A DNA stretch of 64,000 bases from Alphaproteobacteria bacterium (GCA_021325375.1 JAJPHG010000018.1:124001-188000); one strand, 5' to 3'. Positions 15,390-24,193 are shown, numbered from the stretch's first letter. The notes: generated from the sequence alone by a model not told the origin. Numbers and translations are program-made.

Positions 15390-16249
15390 CCGTCCGAGCG
15401 TCTAGGCGCTCCGGCGATGACGTGATAAATCGGCATTCCGTGCTCCTTATGTGCACTGCTCGCGAACAATCGGACATTGATCATATAAAGTTTCAACGGC
15501 CCGGCTTTGCTAGCGAGATCGACGTGCTGAACCATATGTAACGCTTTGCTGCCAAGCGGCTGTGGAGGAAGGTGCAACGGCCCACCAACGAAATACGGCG
15601 CAGCCCTCGATTTCCCGAGAATGATTCCGGGTAGAGCGAGGCGTCGGAATCCATGCAAGCCGTGTCGCACTACCATGTGGCAGTAAGCTATCTTGGCGAT
15701 AGCCCGCGCGAACAATTCTGCGCTGACACGACCAGACGACCAAACCTTGAAGTGCTCGTCGCCGGACAGTCCTAGCTTTTCCCGTATGTCTGGCGGCATC
15801 CAATGGTAGATATGAAAGAACGTCTCAGGAAACGGTGCGTCGATTGACTCGCCGCGGAAAAATCCAGCGTCGCCCCAGATGGGAAGTGCTGTTGAGAACG
15901 GAAATTCCTTGGCGGCGAATTCCTTCTTTGTTTGCTCGCCGCCAATCTCGATGTCCGCCGTCAGTGTATCAGGCCGACCTTTCGGATTTCTGGTTTTCGA
16001 GCCGGTGTGAAGGCGGTAATGCCAATATACCGACTTCGCGAGGTGAGTGTCTGCTGGATTGATGCTCTTTTCACAGATCGTGCAGCTTGCTTTCTCGATG
16101 ACCGCATCGCCGTTCAGCGATAGCGGAATTATATGCTCATCGCGCAGGCCGTCACTTCCGCCATTCGAGCCACAATAAATGCACTCGCCGTAGCCGGGAT
16201 ATCGGTGTCCCTGTACGTCCTCCCAGCTTGAATCAATGTTATCAGTCAT
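15386..16249 (-). CDS. HNH-type endonuclease-like protein
   Basis: A 287-residue protein. The N-terminal 60 residues show a zinc-bound HNH core: Cys23-x2-Cys26 (ECIYCG), RDEHIIPLSL with His39, and Cys56-x2-Cys59 (CTICEKSIN). The remaining 220 residues, with ETFFHIYHWMPPDIREKLGL and a His-rich VQHVDLAS near the end, are not recognised and may set specificity. It faces the small recombinase and lies just inside the second 27-bp site. A role in defence or in movement of the unit is equally possible. Confidence 0.7.
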   Translation of the reverse strand: MTDNIDSSWEDVQGHRYPGYGECIYCGSNGGSDGLRDEHIIPLSLNGDAVIEKASCTICEKSINPADTHLAKSVYWHYRLHTGSKTRNPKGRPDTLTADIEIGGEQTKKEFAAKEFPFSTALPIWGDAGFFRGESIDAPFPETFFHIYHWMPPDIREKLGLSGDEHFKVWSSGRVSAELFARAIAKIAYCHMVVRHGLHGFRRLALPGIILGKSRAAPYFVGGPLHLPPQPLGSKALHMVQHVDLASKAGPLKLYMINVRLFASSAHKEHGMPIYHVIAGAPRRSDG

Positions 16250-16309
16250 TTGCCGCGCAAAATATCACGGCCCAGTCAAATAGGGGCAGCAATTCACCAC
16301 TCTGGCCCA

Positions 16310-16336
16310 GTGAACAGAATACAGCAAATTGTTCAC
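16310..16336 (-). repeat. 27-bp recombination-site-like palindrome, copy 2 (inverted)
   Basis: Read on the minus strand this site has the same centre GCTGT and outer arm ATTCTGTTCAC as copy 1; the other arm differs at three bases. It lies 60 bp upstream of the HNH gene start on one side and about 80 bp upstream of the Sel1 protein gene on the other. Confidence 0.65.
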
Positions 16337-16419
16337 GCCCGCCGCCGCTGCCGGCGGCGGCAATTCGGCGGGATTCCGGCGATCGAGGCCCGAAGCGCCG
16401 AGCGCTCGGGAGATTTGCC

Positions 16420-17760
16420 ATGCGCCATCGGAAGACTGCCGTAGGCTCTATACTGGTCGCCCTATCTCTAAGCTTGACGGTTCCGGCAATAGCCGGACCG
16501 TTTGAGGATGGCAGCGCAGCCTACAAGCGCCACGACTATGCTCAGGCCTCGGCCTTGTTCCGCAAATCCGCAGACCAAGGAGAAGCGCGTGGGCAATATC
16601 TCCTTGGATATATGTATGGCCATGGCCAAGGGGGCCCGACGGATTATGCCAAAGCCCTCCTGTGGAACCGAAAAGCAGCCGATCAGGGGCTTGTCGAAGC
16701 TCAGCTCGACATGGGGTACGCGTACGAAAAAGGCCGAGCCGTAAAGCAAGACTATGCAACGGCATTCTCATGGTATCGCAAGGCTGCCGATCAGGGCGCG
16801 GCGGCAGGTCAGTACGATGTCGGCCACATGTACGATAGCGGCATGGGCGTCCCGCAAAATTACGCCATGGCCGTGGATTGGGAAACGAAGGCAGCCAATC
16901 AAGGGCTTGTCGAAGCTCAGATCAATTTGGGGTACGCATACGCCCAAGGTCGAGGCGTGAATCAGGACTATGCCACGTCTTTGTCATGGTATCGCAAGGC
17001 CGCCGATCGGGGCGCGGCTAACGGTCAGTACATGGTCGGCAAGTCCTACGACCAAGGACGTGGCGCCGCACAAGATTATTCAATGGCGGCGGAATGGTTT
17101 CGGAAAGCAGCCGATCAAGGGAATACGGATGCGCAAGGCTATCTGGCGAAATACTATGCCCTAGGGACCGGCGTTCCCAAGGATACCGCCTTGGCGCTGG
17201 CATACGCAAAGAAAGCGGCAGCAGGCGGCAGTCAAAACTGGCGCAACTTGCCTTCGTTGATCAAACAGATGATCGCCGCCGAAAAGCAACATCCGGCAGC
17301 CGGGGATTCTCAAGCGCAGTCCGGGCAGTCCGATTCCGGCGTAGTTCAGGTGGCGGCGCGTGGAACCGTTCGGCCCAATCATGCGAGCGCACTGGCACAA
17401 ATCCGCAAATCTCTCACTGCTTCGGGCAACGTCGCGATTTCCAATCTGAACTACGCCAATGGGTATAGCGACGGCGGCGCTTATGTCGTTGAAGCGCAGT
17501 GGACCGAAACCGTGACGAGATCGACGGCGGATGCGCGCGCCGCAGCGGTCGAGAAGGAAAAGCGCATCCTCAACGATCCGAATTCCTCCGAAAGCCAGAA
17601 AGAGCACGCGAGAGAAATGCTCGATCTTGCCAGCTATGGAAGCATGGTAGGCGACGTGTTCGGAACCGACAGGAAGGTCGGCGACCGTTTCGACAAGACG
17701 GGCGTTTTCCGCTTCAGGAACACCGAGCGCGGCTGGCTGCTCGCCGCCCGCGTGCAGTAG
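16420..17760 (+). CDS. Secreted Sel1-repeat protein
   Basis: A 446-residue protein with a Sec signal peptide (residues 1-25, cut after AIAG). Residues ~30-290 hold about seven Sel1-type repeats of 36 residues with the signature A-x-x-W-x-x-K-A-A-D-Q-G and G-x-G-V-x-Q-D-Y-A. The C-terminal 150 residues form a separate unrecognised domain. Sel1 proteins act as periplasmic or secreted adaptors in protein-protein contacts. The ATG at 16420 is chosen because it begins the signal peptide; the open frame upstream crosses the 27-bp site. Confidence 0.85.
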   Translation: MRHRKTAVGSILVALSLSLTVPAIAGPFEDGSAAYKRHDYAQASALFRKSADQGEARGQYLLGYMYGHGQGGPTDYAKALLWNRKAADQGLVEAQLDMGYAYEKGRAVKQDYATAFSWYRKAADQGAAAGQYDVGHMYDSGMGVPQNYAMAVDWETKAANQGLVEAQINLGYAYAQGRGVNQDYATSLSWYRKAADRGAANGQYMVGKSYDQGRGAAQDYSMAAEWFRKAADQGNTDAQGYLAKYYALGTGVPKDTALALAYAKKAAAGGSQNWRNLPSLIKQMIAAEKQHPAAGDSQAQSGQSDSGVVQVAARGTVRPNHASALAQIRKSLTASGNVAISNLNYANGYSDGGAYVVEAQWTETVTRSTADARAAAVEKEKRILNDPNSSESQKEHAREMLDLASYGSMVGDVFGTDRKVGDRFDKTGVFRFRNTERGWLLAARVQ

Positions 17761-17839
17761 CGAGCCCGAACAGTTTCCGTGGAATATCGAGTTCAAATAT
17801 GCTATAAATACGTCATTATTCACTTAGCACAGAGGGGCA

Positions 17840-18121
17840 ATGAATATTGGGGAACTTGAACGACGGCTTGCTGAACTCGAAAAGAAGCACGCCGATTTAG
17901 AGCAGAGCTATATTATAAATCTGCGGGCACACGTTCCAAGGCTTGTCGAGCTTGAATTGAAGGTCCGAGCGCTTGAGGAACAAAGACTGCCCGAACTCGA
18001 AAAAAAGCACTCCAAATTGAAGGAAGACAATATCGAGGACGTCCGGCATTTCACTTGGCGGTTCGTGGAACTTGAGGCGAAGGTCGAAGCTCTCGAAAGC
18101 CGCACCAGTGGCCCGAGTTAA
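17840..18121 (+). CDS. Small coiled-coil protein
   Basis: A 93-residue protein made almost wholly of heptad repeats, with three related segments of the form LPELEKKHSKLK and LVELELKVRALE. The start has AGAGGGGC as ribosome binding site. No family is recognised; a parallel coiled-coil oligomer is the most that can be said. Confidence 0.6.
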   Translation: MNIGELERRLAELEKKHADLEQSYIINLRAHVPRLVELELKVRALEEQRLPELEKKHSKLKEDNIEDVRHFTWRFVELEAKVEALESRTSGPS

Positions 18122-18248
18122 GTCCAACAAATCGTGATCTGCATGCAGTGCCCTATTTAAAATCCTCACTCAGGCTGCGCAACTATCGGTCGAATTATAG
18201 TTTTCTCTATGATACCGTGCCTCCCGCGTAAGACCGGGTGGGGCAACC

Positions 18249-19346
18249 GTGACCGCCGACGACCAAGGCAACGGCGCGCCGGAGGCGCGTGAGAGCGAGC
18301 TTGCAAAGAAATTGGCAAGCCTCTCCGAGGATAAGCGCCGGAACTTTGAAGGTCGCGTCAACGCAGCCACTCATGGCAATGGCTTGGCAAGCTATGAGTA
18401 CCGCTCCGATATGGTGAGAACCCTAGCGAAGGGATTGCCGTCTCGCGAAGAAACCATCGAGCTCAATGATCACCTGCGCAATGAAGAAGAGCGCGTTTTC
18501 TTGCAAAACCGCTCAGTGGATCGCGACCCTCAAGCAGCACAGCCTGGGATCGGGCCGCCGACGGGAAGTCCGGTAACGGAGGCGAGCCGGACTCAAACCG
18601 GCGATCCGATGGAAGGCGTGAGGCCTCACGGCCCGCCCCGCGACTACGACGAGTTACGCCAAACGCGCGGGACGCCCGCCGGAACGCGCGGCCGAAGGGA
18701 AGGAGAGAAAGGTCAAGTTGGTTCGCCACTCTCCAGAGAAGAATTGCAGCAGATGGCGGATCGCTACGGCGAAATCCGAAAAGCGGAGGGTATCGAGCCT
18801 ACACCGAGCGAATTGCGTGAGCGCGATGGCTTGCTGAAAGTGCAAGCCGAGGGTCGCGCGAAACTTGCTCGCCAAGAGGGTCGGGACTCCGATGCACGAG
18901 ACGCGCGCGGCGCATTGCTCGAGCATCAGCAACTCGCCGAACGGGTCGGGTTAGAGGCGCAAAGCCTGACCAGGCACATGCGGCGGCAGGGCGACCCGCG
19001 CGCGGAGAGCTTCGACAACGATGCGCGCCGCATCCAGCAGACGGGTTTGAGTGTTTACCGGCAGCGGCAAAGTCTGGAACGCGGCGAGGACCGCGTACAG
19101 GAGGCGTCCCGCTCCGCAACGCCGCAGGACCAGCAGAGGCAATCGGACTTAAGGCAAGCGGTACTCAGCGGCACGACAATCACCAGCGAGCAGCGTGCAG
19201 GCGCAGCACCCGACATCAAAGAGACACTTGACCGCACGGAGCGCACGCAATCCTCGCGGGGGCAAGAGACCGAAATCGCGGCTCCTCGGCGACCAGATGG
19301 ACCCACACGCCCCGGAGCTGGCCGCCCAAGTGGGCGCGGTATGTAA
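18249..19346 (+). CDS. Hypothetical charged protein, possible mobilisation accessory
   Basis: A 365-residue hydrophilic protein from a GTG start, rich in Arg, Glu, Gln and Gly, with helical regions at about 10-90 and 165-300 and low-complexity ends. There are no membrane segments and no recognised domain. Composition resembles the tails of relaxases and other plasmid mobilisation proteins, but no motif supports a specific role. Confidence 0.55.
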   Translation: MTADDQGNGAPEARESELAKKLASLSEDKRRNFEGRVNAATHGNGLASYEYRSDMVRTLAKGLPSREETIELNDHLRNEEERVFLQNRSVDRDPQAAQPGIGPPTGSPVTEASRTQTGDPMEGVRPHGPPRDYDELRQTRGTPAGTRGRREGEKGQVGSPLSREELQQMADRYGEIRKAEGIEPTPSELRERDGLLKVQAEGRAKLARQEGRDSDARDARGALLEHQQLAERVGLEAQSLTRHMRRQGDPRAESFDNDARRIQQTGLSVYRQRQSLERGEDRVQEASRSATPQDQQRQSDLRQAVLSGTTITSEQRAGAAPDIKETLDRTERTQSSRGQETEIAAPRRPDGPTRPGAGRPSGRGM

Positions 19347-19361
19347 TGGAAGCGGCATAAG

Positions 19362-19769
19362 ATGACGTTGCGAATATCGAAACTGTGGCTGGCGTCGGGA
19401 ATTTTCCTCTCCCTCATCCTCGTAGCGGGCGGGCTTTGGTATTTTTTGGACATACACAAGGTGCAGCGGTTCTCGTGCGATTTTGTCGATAGCGACGGAA
19501 TAACGTCGCACGAGAATATCGACATGCCGCAAATCGACCACAGCGCCTACCTCACGCCGAGCGGCAAGCTGATCGTGTCCCGCGACCGGTTCGTTATCTC
19601 GACCGATGCAAACAATATTGTATCTGTCGACACGACGATAGTGACGATCAGCCGGCACAATGGAGCAGCTACGGAAGAGTTTGACCAGGACATAGGCAAT
19701 GGCCCTTCGCGTGGTTCGCCGTTGCACGGATCGTGCGCGACCATAAGGAACCTGTGGGTAACGGATTAG
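19362..19769 (+). CDS. Membrane-anchored hypothetical protein
   Basis: A 135-residue protein with one N-terminal transmembrane helix (about residues 9-28) and an otherwise soluble, probably periplasmic part containing two cysteines (FSCDFVD and HGSCATI) that could form a disulfide. It begins 16 nt after the gene at 18249 and is followed by two small membrane-protein genes in the same direction. No family is recognised. Confidence 0.6.
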   Translation: MTLRISKLWLASGIFLSLILVAGGLWYFLDIHKVQRFSCDFVDSDGITSHENIDMPQIDHSAYLTPSGKLIVSRDRFVISTDANNIVSVDTTIVTISRHNGAATEEFDQDIGNGPSRGSPLHGSCATIRNLWVTD

Positions 19770-19786
19770 ATCAAAGGGAGTGATAC

Positions 19787-20029
19787 ATGGCAGACGAACA
19801 GGATACACGAAACATCACGATCTCAGTGCCTCCCTTGCTGGCCGATTTTATCGGCTCGATTTGGGCGAAGGTGCTCGCCATTTTGACCGCCGTGTCGATC
19901 GTGCTCGGGATCATCCTCGAAATTCAGTCCGTCGTCGCGGGATTCTACGGCATCCGCAAGGCGGCGGCCGAGGCGCATATTTCCGAGATCAACGCGACCT
20001 ATGCACGAGACGTTGGAAAGTATCCATGA
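19787..20029 (+). CDS. Small membrane protein, paralogue of the one at 20732
   Basis: An 80-residue protein with one hydrophobic helix at about 27-50 and a following short helix. The segment LADFIGSIWAKVLAILTA is nearly the same as LADFIGSVWGKTLAILTA in the protein encoded at 20732-21001 on the other strand. GGGAG precedes the ATG. The stop overlaps the start of the next gene as ATGA. The function is unknown; position near the coupling protein suggests a part in mobilisation. Confidence 0.65.
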   Translation: MADEQDTRNITISVPPLLADFIGSIWAKVLAILTAVSIVLGIILEIQSVVAGFYGIRKAAAEAHISEINATYARDVGKYP

Positions 20030-20691
20030 CCTCCTCAATACCGAACCTGCTGAAAACTGTGAGAGGTAGGGCCGCTGCAATCGGTATTGCCGTTGCGGCT
20101 CTGCTCGCGATCGGCTTCGCCGTGAGTGCGCTCTTCGGCGGCGAGCAGGAAGACAAGATACGGAAAACTTTCGTGACCGAAAGCGGCCGCACGACCGAGG
20201 CCGGAATCCGCTATGCCGCACACCATCGCGACATGGAGGCACTCCGCAACGCGTCCCCGCAACTCAAGCGGAATATTTTTCAGACGCTGGCGCGCATAGC
20301 GAAAGAAGGGCGTGCGCACGAAAGCGATTTGGACCATGCGCATGATTATCTGCGCCTGTCATGGCAAGCCTTGCTGGCGGGAGACGATAAGGTTGCGCTC
20401 GACGCGGCCGACCGCGCCGTGTCCTTCGCCGGGAATGCCGGAAACGAATATTCCTTGGGAGAGACTTACGATGCTCAATTGCATCGGGCTCATGCGCTCA
20501 TGTTTCTCGGAAAGCGCGACGACGCTTTCACGATATACCTTCGCTACAAGGATCGCATAGGCGCGAACGGGGAGCCGGAGGACCAGCTGATTTGGAACGA
20601 GGCCGTGGCGGCGGATTTTCTGAGCTTCCGCGAAGCCGGATTGTCCAACCCCTTGATGCCGGACGTGGAACAGGCTCTCGGTATTCGTTGA
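20026..20691 (+). CDS. Membrane-anchored helical (TPR-like) hypothetical protein
   Basis: A 221-residue protein with a transmembrane helix at about residues 16-39 (AAAIGIAVAALLAIGFAVSALF) and a soluble helical region carrying TPR-like pairs (ALLAGDDKVALDAADRAVSFA, then HRAHALMFLGKRDDAFTIYLRY). It is translationally coupled to the small membrane protein before it and ends 40 bp from the convergent gene at 20732. No family name can be given. Confidence 0.6.
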   Translation: MTSSIPNLLKTVRGRAAAIGIAVAALLAIGFAVSALFGGEQEDKIRKTFVTESGRTTEAGIRYAAHHRDMEALRNASPQLKRNIFQTLARIAKEGRAHESDLDHAHDYLRLSWQALLAGDDKVALDAADRAVSFAGNAGNEYSLGETYDAQLHRAHALMFLGKRDDAFTIYLRYKDRIGANGEPEDQLIWNEAVAADFLSFREAGLSNPLMPDVEQALGIR

Positions 20692-20731
20692 TCGCGTTGT
20701 TCTGGCGACGGAGCAAAACTCCAAGGGAGGT

Positions 20732-21001
20732 TCAAAGAGAATTGTCTCGTGGCAGCCTAGGCATAGGCGTTGAACGGCCATGGGCCGCTTGAGCTTCGGA
20801 TGCCGCGATATCGACTTCGTAAGCTGCCTTTCGCATGACGTAATACCCGGTGACGAGCCCTTCGGCTTCGAGAAGAATGCCCATCACGATCGAGGCTGCC
20901 GTCAGGATCGCGAGCGTCTTTCCCCAAACCGAACCAATAAAGTCGGCCAACGCGGCGGGAACAACGATGGTCATGGACTTCGTATCGGTACTATCGGTCA
21001 T
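20732..21001 (-). CDS. Small membrane protein, paralogue of the one at 19787
   Basis: An 89-residue protein with one transmembrane helix at about 27-50; residues 10-65 align without gaps to the protein at 19787. It lies 15 nt downstream of the gene at 21017-21664 and is probably the last member of the operon headed by the coupling protein. Confidence 0.65.
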   Translation of the reverse strand: MTDSTDTKSMTIVVPAALADFIGSVWGKTLAILTAASIVMGILLEAEGLVTGYYVMRKAAYEVDIAASEAQAAHGRSTPMPRLPRDNSL

Positions 21002-21016
21002 GAATTTCTCCCTTGC

Positions 21017-21664
21017 CTACAATCCGAGCCACCGAAACAGAAAGAACGCGCCGCCGCCGACCAAAGCGAGCGCGGCGATCCAGCCGAGCGCTTCGGAAAG
21101 TCCCGAATGCCGCCGATTGTCTGGCGCGGTACGCGCCGGGTCATAGGTCAGTACCCGGTCGTCATCGACGGGCCATTGAAAAGCGTCCCGGCAGATGGTG
21201 CCGACGAGGATATGCTGATTGCCGACGAATTCGCGCGTCAGTGCGACGTGCAGGTGCCCGATTTCGACCGGCGAAGCGGTCGCGCAATTGACGTGCAAGG
21301 GTGTGTCGTCGACGAACTCGGCCAAAAGGACTTGCGCGCTGTCGCTCAGCGCGACCTTCCCGCCGATGCTCTTGCCCCCGAGATGCTGACGGACATCCAG
21401 CTCTTCCTTCGTGTAATAGAGGCCGTCCGCCGAATGGTTGCTGAAACCGCGCAGATGCTCCCACGGCTTGCCTTCTTCGAAGGAACCGTGGCGTACCGTG
21501 CCGCGCGCGACGAACAGCAATATGCCGCTCGTCGCGTCCTTCATTATGCGGCACTCGACGCGCGCGCGGCGCATCGCTTCGGGCGAGGCGATGTTGCGGT
21601 CCTCGCACCACGACACGACGGGAAATCCCGCCGCGTCTTTCCCGATCTGCAATTCGTGGATCAC
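21017..21664 (-). CDS. Tail-anchored hypothetical protein in the coupling-protein operon
   Basis: A 215-residue protein starting at a GTG that overlaps the coupling protein stop (GTGA). The soluble part contains GDSAQ-like and HLHVALTREFVGN segments with no recognised domain. The last 25 residues form a transmembrane helix (LGWIAALALVGGGAFFLF), so it is tail-anchored with most of the protein in the cytoplasm. Coupling to the VirD4-like gene suggests it anchors or regulates it. Confidence 0.6.
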   Translation of the reverse strand: MIHELQIGKDAAGFPVVSWCEDRNIASPEAMRRARVECRIMKDATSGILLFVARGTVRHGSFEEGKPWEHLRGFSNHSADGLYYTKEELDVRQHLGGKSIGGKVALSDSAQVLLAEFVDDTPLHVNCATASPVEIGHLHVALTREFVGNQHILVGTICRDAFQWPVDDDRVLTYDPARTAPDNRRHSGLSEALGWIAALALVGGGAFFLFRWLGL

Positions 21665-23220
21665 GCGCCGGACTCCGGTTTGGCAGCGTATTCTGGGTCG
21701 GGATCGTAGAGACCCTCGAACATCGCATCCCTGTAGTAGAAGAGGCGCTCCGCAATCGCCGGATTGTCCTCGGCGTTGAAGATCAACACGCGGCCCTTCT
21801 TGCGGCCGAGCGCAAGGCGCAGCTCGTGCTCGGCGAGAAGCGGAACCTCGCGGCGGTCGTCCTGCAACGGAGACGCGCCCTGGCTGAGGGCGCTGTTCGA
21901 TGCGCCGCTGCGGACTTTCTCGACGATGCCGGTCCGGCCGAGACTGTCCGAAAGGGTCTTCAGCGTTTCGGAATCGCTGATGCCGAACGCCGTGATGACT
22001 CCGCAATTGGCGAAGAAGGTCTCCCACGCTTCCTTATAGTGCTGTTTTAACTGGCCGACATTCTGGACGATCAGCCAGAGCTTGACGCCGAAGCCGGCCA
22101 TGAGCCCGGCCGCTTTCTCGATCGAATCCATGTGGCCGAGCACCGGGAATTCGTCGAGCACGAAGAGAACTGGCGGCTCGGGCTTTCCTTGCGTGCGCTC
22201 CATGATCGTGATCGCGAGCAGGATCACGAGGCGCAGCCACCGCGCATGCGTCGAGAGGCGCATCGCGGGCAGGCTCAGATAGAGCGTCATCCTCGTGCGC
22301 TTCAAATCCGCGAGCCGGAAGGTGCTGTGGCACAGCGCGCTTTCGATTTTCTCGCTGTCGAGCCATTGAGTTTGCGTGCGCGCAGTCGAGAGAACCGAGC
22401 CGCGCTCGTTATCGCCCATCGCATCGAGCTGTTCGGCGACGCCTTGGCAGACCGAAGCGTGCCGCCCCTCCTGCTCCTTGAGGATGTGAACGAGCGCCGC
22501 TTGCGCGTTGAGGGTCCCGTTCTCGTCGATATCGCTTGGAGTCTGGAAATCGATCTTGTCGCGGATGCTTCGGTCGGTAAGCATCAGGAGCCGCCGCACC
22601 GTGACGAGATTACGCCGCGCGGGATCCTCGTCGGCGACCGCGACGAGGATCAGGGCGCGTATGAGCGCTTGCGCCGACTCGGTCCAATGCTTTTCGCCAT
22701 GCTCGGGATGAGTAATCAGCGCATCCGCGAACATCGCGGCGTCGTCGATCAGGTCCGGCGAATCGAGATCGAGTTCGGCAAGCGGATTGAACGACGAGGC
22801 GGCGCGGCCGCTGACGCCGAACGGATCGAGCACATGGACGCTCTGCCCGAGCCCGCCCTTGCCGCCGCGTGCGCCAGGCCCCCGGCGTCCGGCCGTATGC
22901 CGCGCCAGTTCCCCCTTCGGATCGACGACCAGCGCCGACCCTTCGTAGAACATCAGATTGGGTTCGATCAGGGAGACACCCTTGCCGGCGCGGCTGCCGG
23001 CAATGGTCATGACATGCCGGTCGTCGTTCCAGCCGATCAGCCGTCCGGCGCGGCGGCCAAGCAGAAGGCCGCCCGTTGGGTTCCAGCTCGGGCCTTGCAT
23101 CTCTTCCGGCTTTAACCAGCGTGCAAACAAGCCGCGTTCGATGCCGCGCGCCAAGGCACGTTCGCCGTGGCCGCGCGGGAGGTCGTCGCGTAGCTCCTGC
23201 TCGAAAAGGTCGTCGGTCAT
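21661..23220 (-). CDS. VirD4/TraG-family type IV coupling protein
   Basis: A 519-residue ATPase that links the relaxosome to a secretion channel. Walker A is GSRAGKGVS (residues 75-83) followed by the family pattern IEPNLM and VVDPKGEL. Walker B is VLFVLDEFPVLGHM near residue 350, and VQNVGQLKQHYKEAWETFFANC follows as in TraG. It has no N-terminal transmembrane pair, which is unusual; the tail-anchored partner at 21017 may supply membrane contact. The gene is divergent from mobC/relaxase across the oriT candidate region. Confidence 0.88.
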   Translation of the reverse strand: MTDDLFEQELRDDLPRGHGERALARGIERGLFARWLKPEEMQGPSWNPTGGLLLGRRAGRLIGWNDDRHVMTIAGSRAGKGVSLIEPNLMFYEGSALVVDPKGELARHTAGRRGPGARGGKGGLGQSVHVLDPFGVSGRAASSFNPLAELDLDSPDLIDDAAMFADALITHPEHGEKHWTESAQALIRALILVAVADEDPARRNLVTVRRLLMLTDRSIRDKIDFQTPSDIDENGTLNAQAALVHILKEQEGRHASVCQGVAEQLDAMGDNERGSVLSTARTQTQWLDSEKIESALCHSTFRLADLKRTRMTLYLSLPAMRLSTHARWLRLVILLAITIMERTQGKPEPPVLFVLDEFPVLGHMDSIEKAAGLMAGFGVKLWLIVQNVGQLKQHYKEAWETFFANCGVITAFGISDSETLKTLSDSLGRTGIVEKVRSGASNSALSQGASPLQDDRREVPLLAEHELRLALGRKKGRVLIFNAEDNPAIAERLFYYRDAMFEGLYDPDPEYAAKPESGA

Positions 23221-23836
23221 GTCGAGCCCCCGGCCACTTTACACGAGCGCGACCGGACGATCTCATGACGGGAGTCGGAAAAGAATTACACCTTCGCGTG
23301 TGTTCAATCGGAAATTGATGCGAACTTTTTCGATCCCTGCATACGCTCGTACGACACGGAACGGAGTTTCCGGCGGCGCAAGTATTTCCGGTCTGGTATG
23401 TTGCCTTCATTCCGCGCGAACGCCGGAGGGAAGGCAGCTGCCCTGCCTTCCCGTCTCCCCCAAGAGCAGGGTTGAGACCGTAAGAGAAGATGAAAAAGGC
23501 AACCAAAAGCAGATAAGGCAGAGGGCAAGCCATGCGCGGTAGTGCGCTACGTCGTCTCGGTGAAACCGATCCTCCTTGCGCGCCGCGCGGCTTGGCAAGG
23601 GCTGTCCAGCCCCGTGCACCCCGGCCAAAGGGAGCCTTGCTCCCTTGTGGAAACCCAGCGCCGGAACTCTCCGGTTCCGGCACCTCAGGTCCAAGGGTGC
23701 GCCCCTTGGAAATCCGCGCTCATGGAGCCTTGCTCCCCGAGACCCCAGCCTGTCCCGCCATAGCTGCGGAGCAGCGACGGCGGACGCGCAAGTGGCCGAG
23801 CCCCTTTTCGCCCTATCCCCGTATGCGGAACGCGTC
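23221..23836. other. Candidate oriT region with five hairpins
   Basis: A 616-bp gene-free region between the divergent coupling-protein and mobC genes. Inverted repeats are GGGAAGGCAG/CTGCCTTCCC (23428-23452), AAGGGAGC/GCTCCCTT (23628-23646), GCCGGAAC/GTTCCGGC (23660-23681), CCAAGGG/CCCTTGG (23691-23709) and GGAGC/GCTCC (23724-23736). The 13-mer GGAGCCTTGCTCC occurs twice. Position next to mobC and the hairpin density fit an origin of transfer. The nick site cannot be assigned. Confidence 0.55.
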
Positions 23837-24193
23837 ATGAGTCATGGCAGCGAAAAGCGCGTCCGCAACCGGCACCTGACCGTTCGTCTCAGCGACGACG
23901 AACGCGCCGCGATCGACGCGGCGGCGGAGCGTGCCGGGCTGATGCCCGGCAGCTTCGCGCGTCAGGTGCTTCTCGGCGCTCCGGCACCGCGACAGGTCAG
24001 GCGTCCGCCGGTTGAGCGCAAGGAGCTTGCCCGCCTCCTGGGCGAACTCGGCAAAATCGGCGGCAATCTCAACCAGCTCGCCAAGGCGGCGAATACCGGC
24101 GTACTCGTTTATGAAAACGAGATCGACGCCGCCCTTCGCGGGCTTGCCGATGTGCGGGACGCGATCCTGAAAGCCCTTGGGCGTGCGCCATGA
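23837..24193 (+). CDS. mobC: MobC-like relaxosome protein
   Basis: A 118-residue accessory protein that binds near oriT and helps the relaxase. The N-terminal half reads as a ribbon-helix-helix (HLTVRLSDDERAAIDAAAERAGL). The family motif GKIGGNLNQLAKAANTG is at about residues 74-90. The frame is open upstream to 23576, but the ATG at 23837 gives the normal family length. Its end overlaps the relaxase start by 4 nt. Confidence 0.85.
   Translation: MSHGSEKRVRNRHLTVRLSDDERAAIDAAAERAGLMPGSFARQVLLGAPAPRQVRRPPVERKELARLLGELGKIGGNLNQLAKAANTGVLVYENEIDAALRGLADVRDAILKALGRAP

Larger units (their letters stand above)
14707..16336. mobile_element. Possible invertible or mobile recombinase/HNH unit
   Basis: The 1.63-kb segment is flanked by two inverted 27-bp sites identical at 24 positions, including the asymmetric centre. 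Inside, a 196-residue tyrosine recombinase and an HNH-type protein face each other and overlap by 4 bp at their 3' ends. Each start codon lies 60-65 bp inside its site. Inversion would keep this arrangement but exchange the flanks. No target duplication is seen outside the sites. Confidence 0.5.

Noticed and set aside
23428-23736. CRISPR array
   Set aside because: The repeats are unequal hairpins without regular spacers, and no cas genes lie nearby.
23576-23836. Longer start for MobC
   Set aside because: The extension would read through the hairpin field and is not part of the MobC family length.
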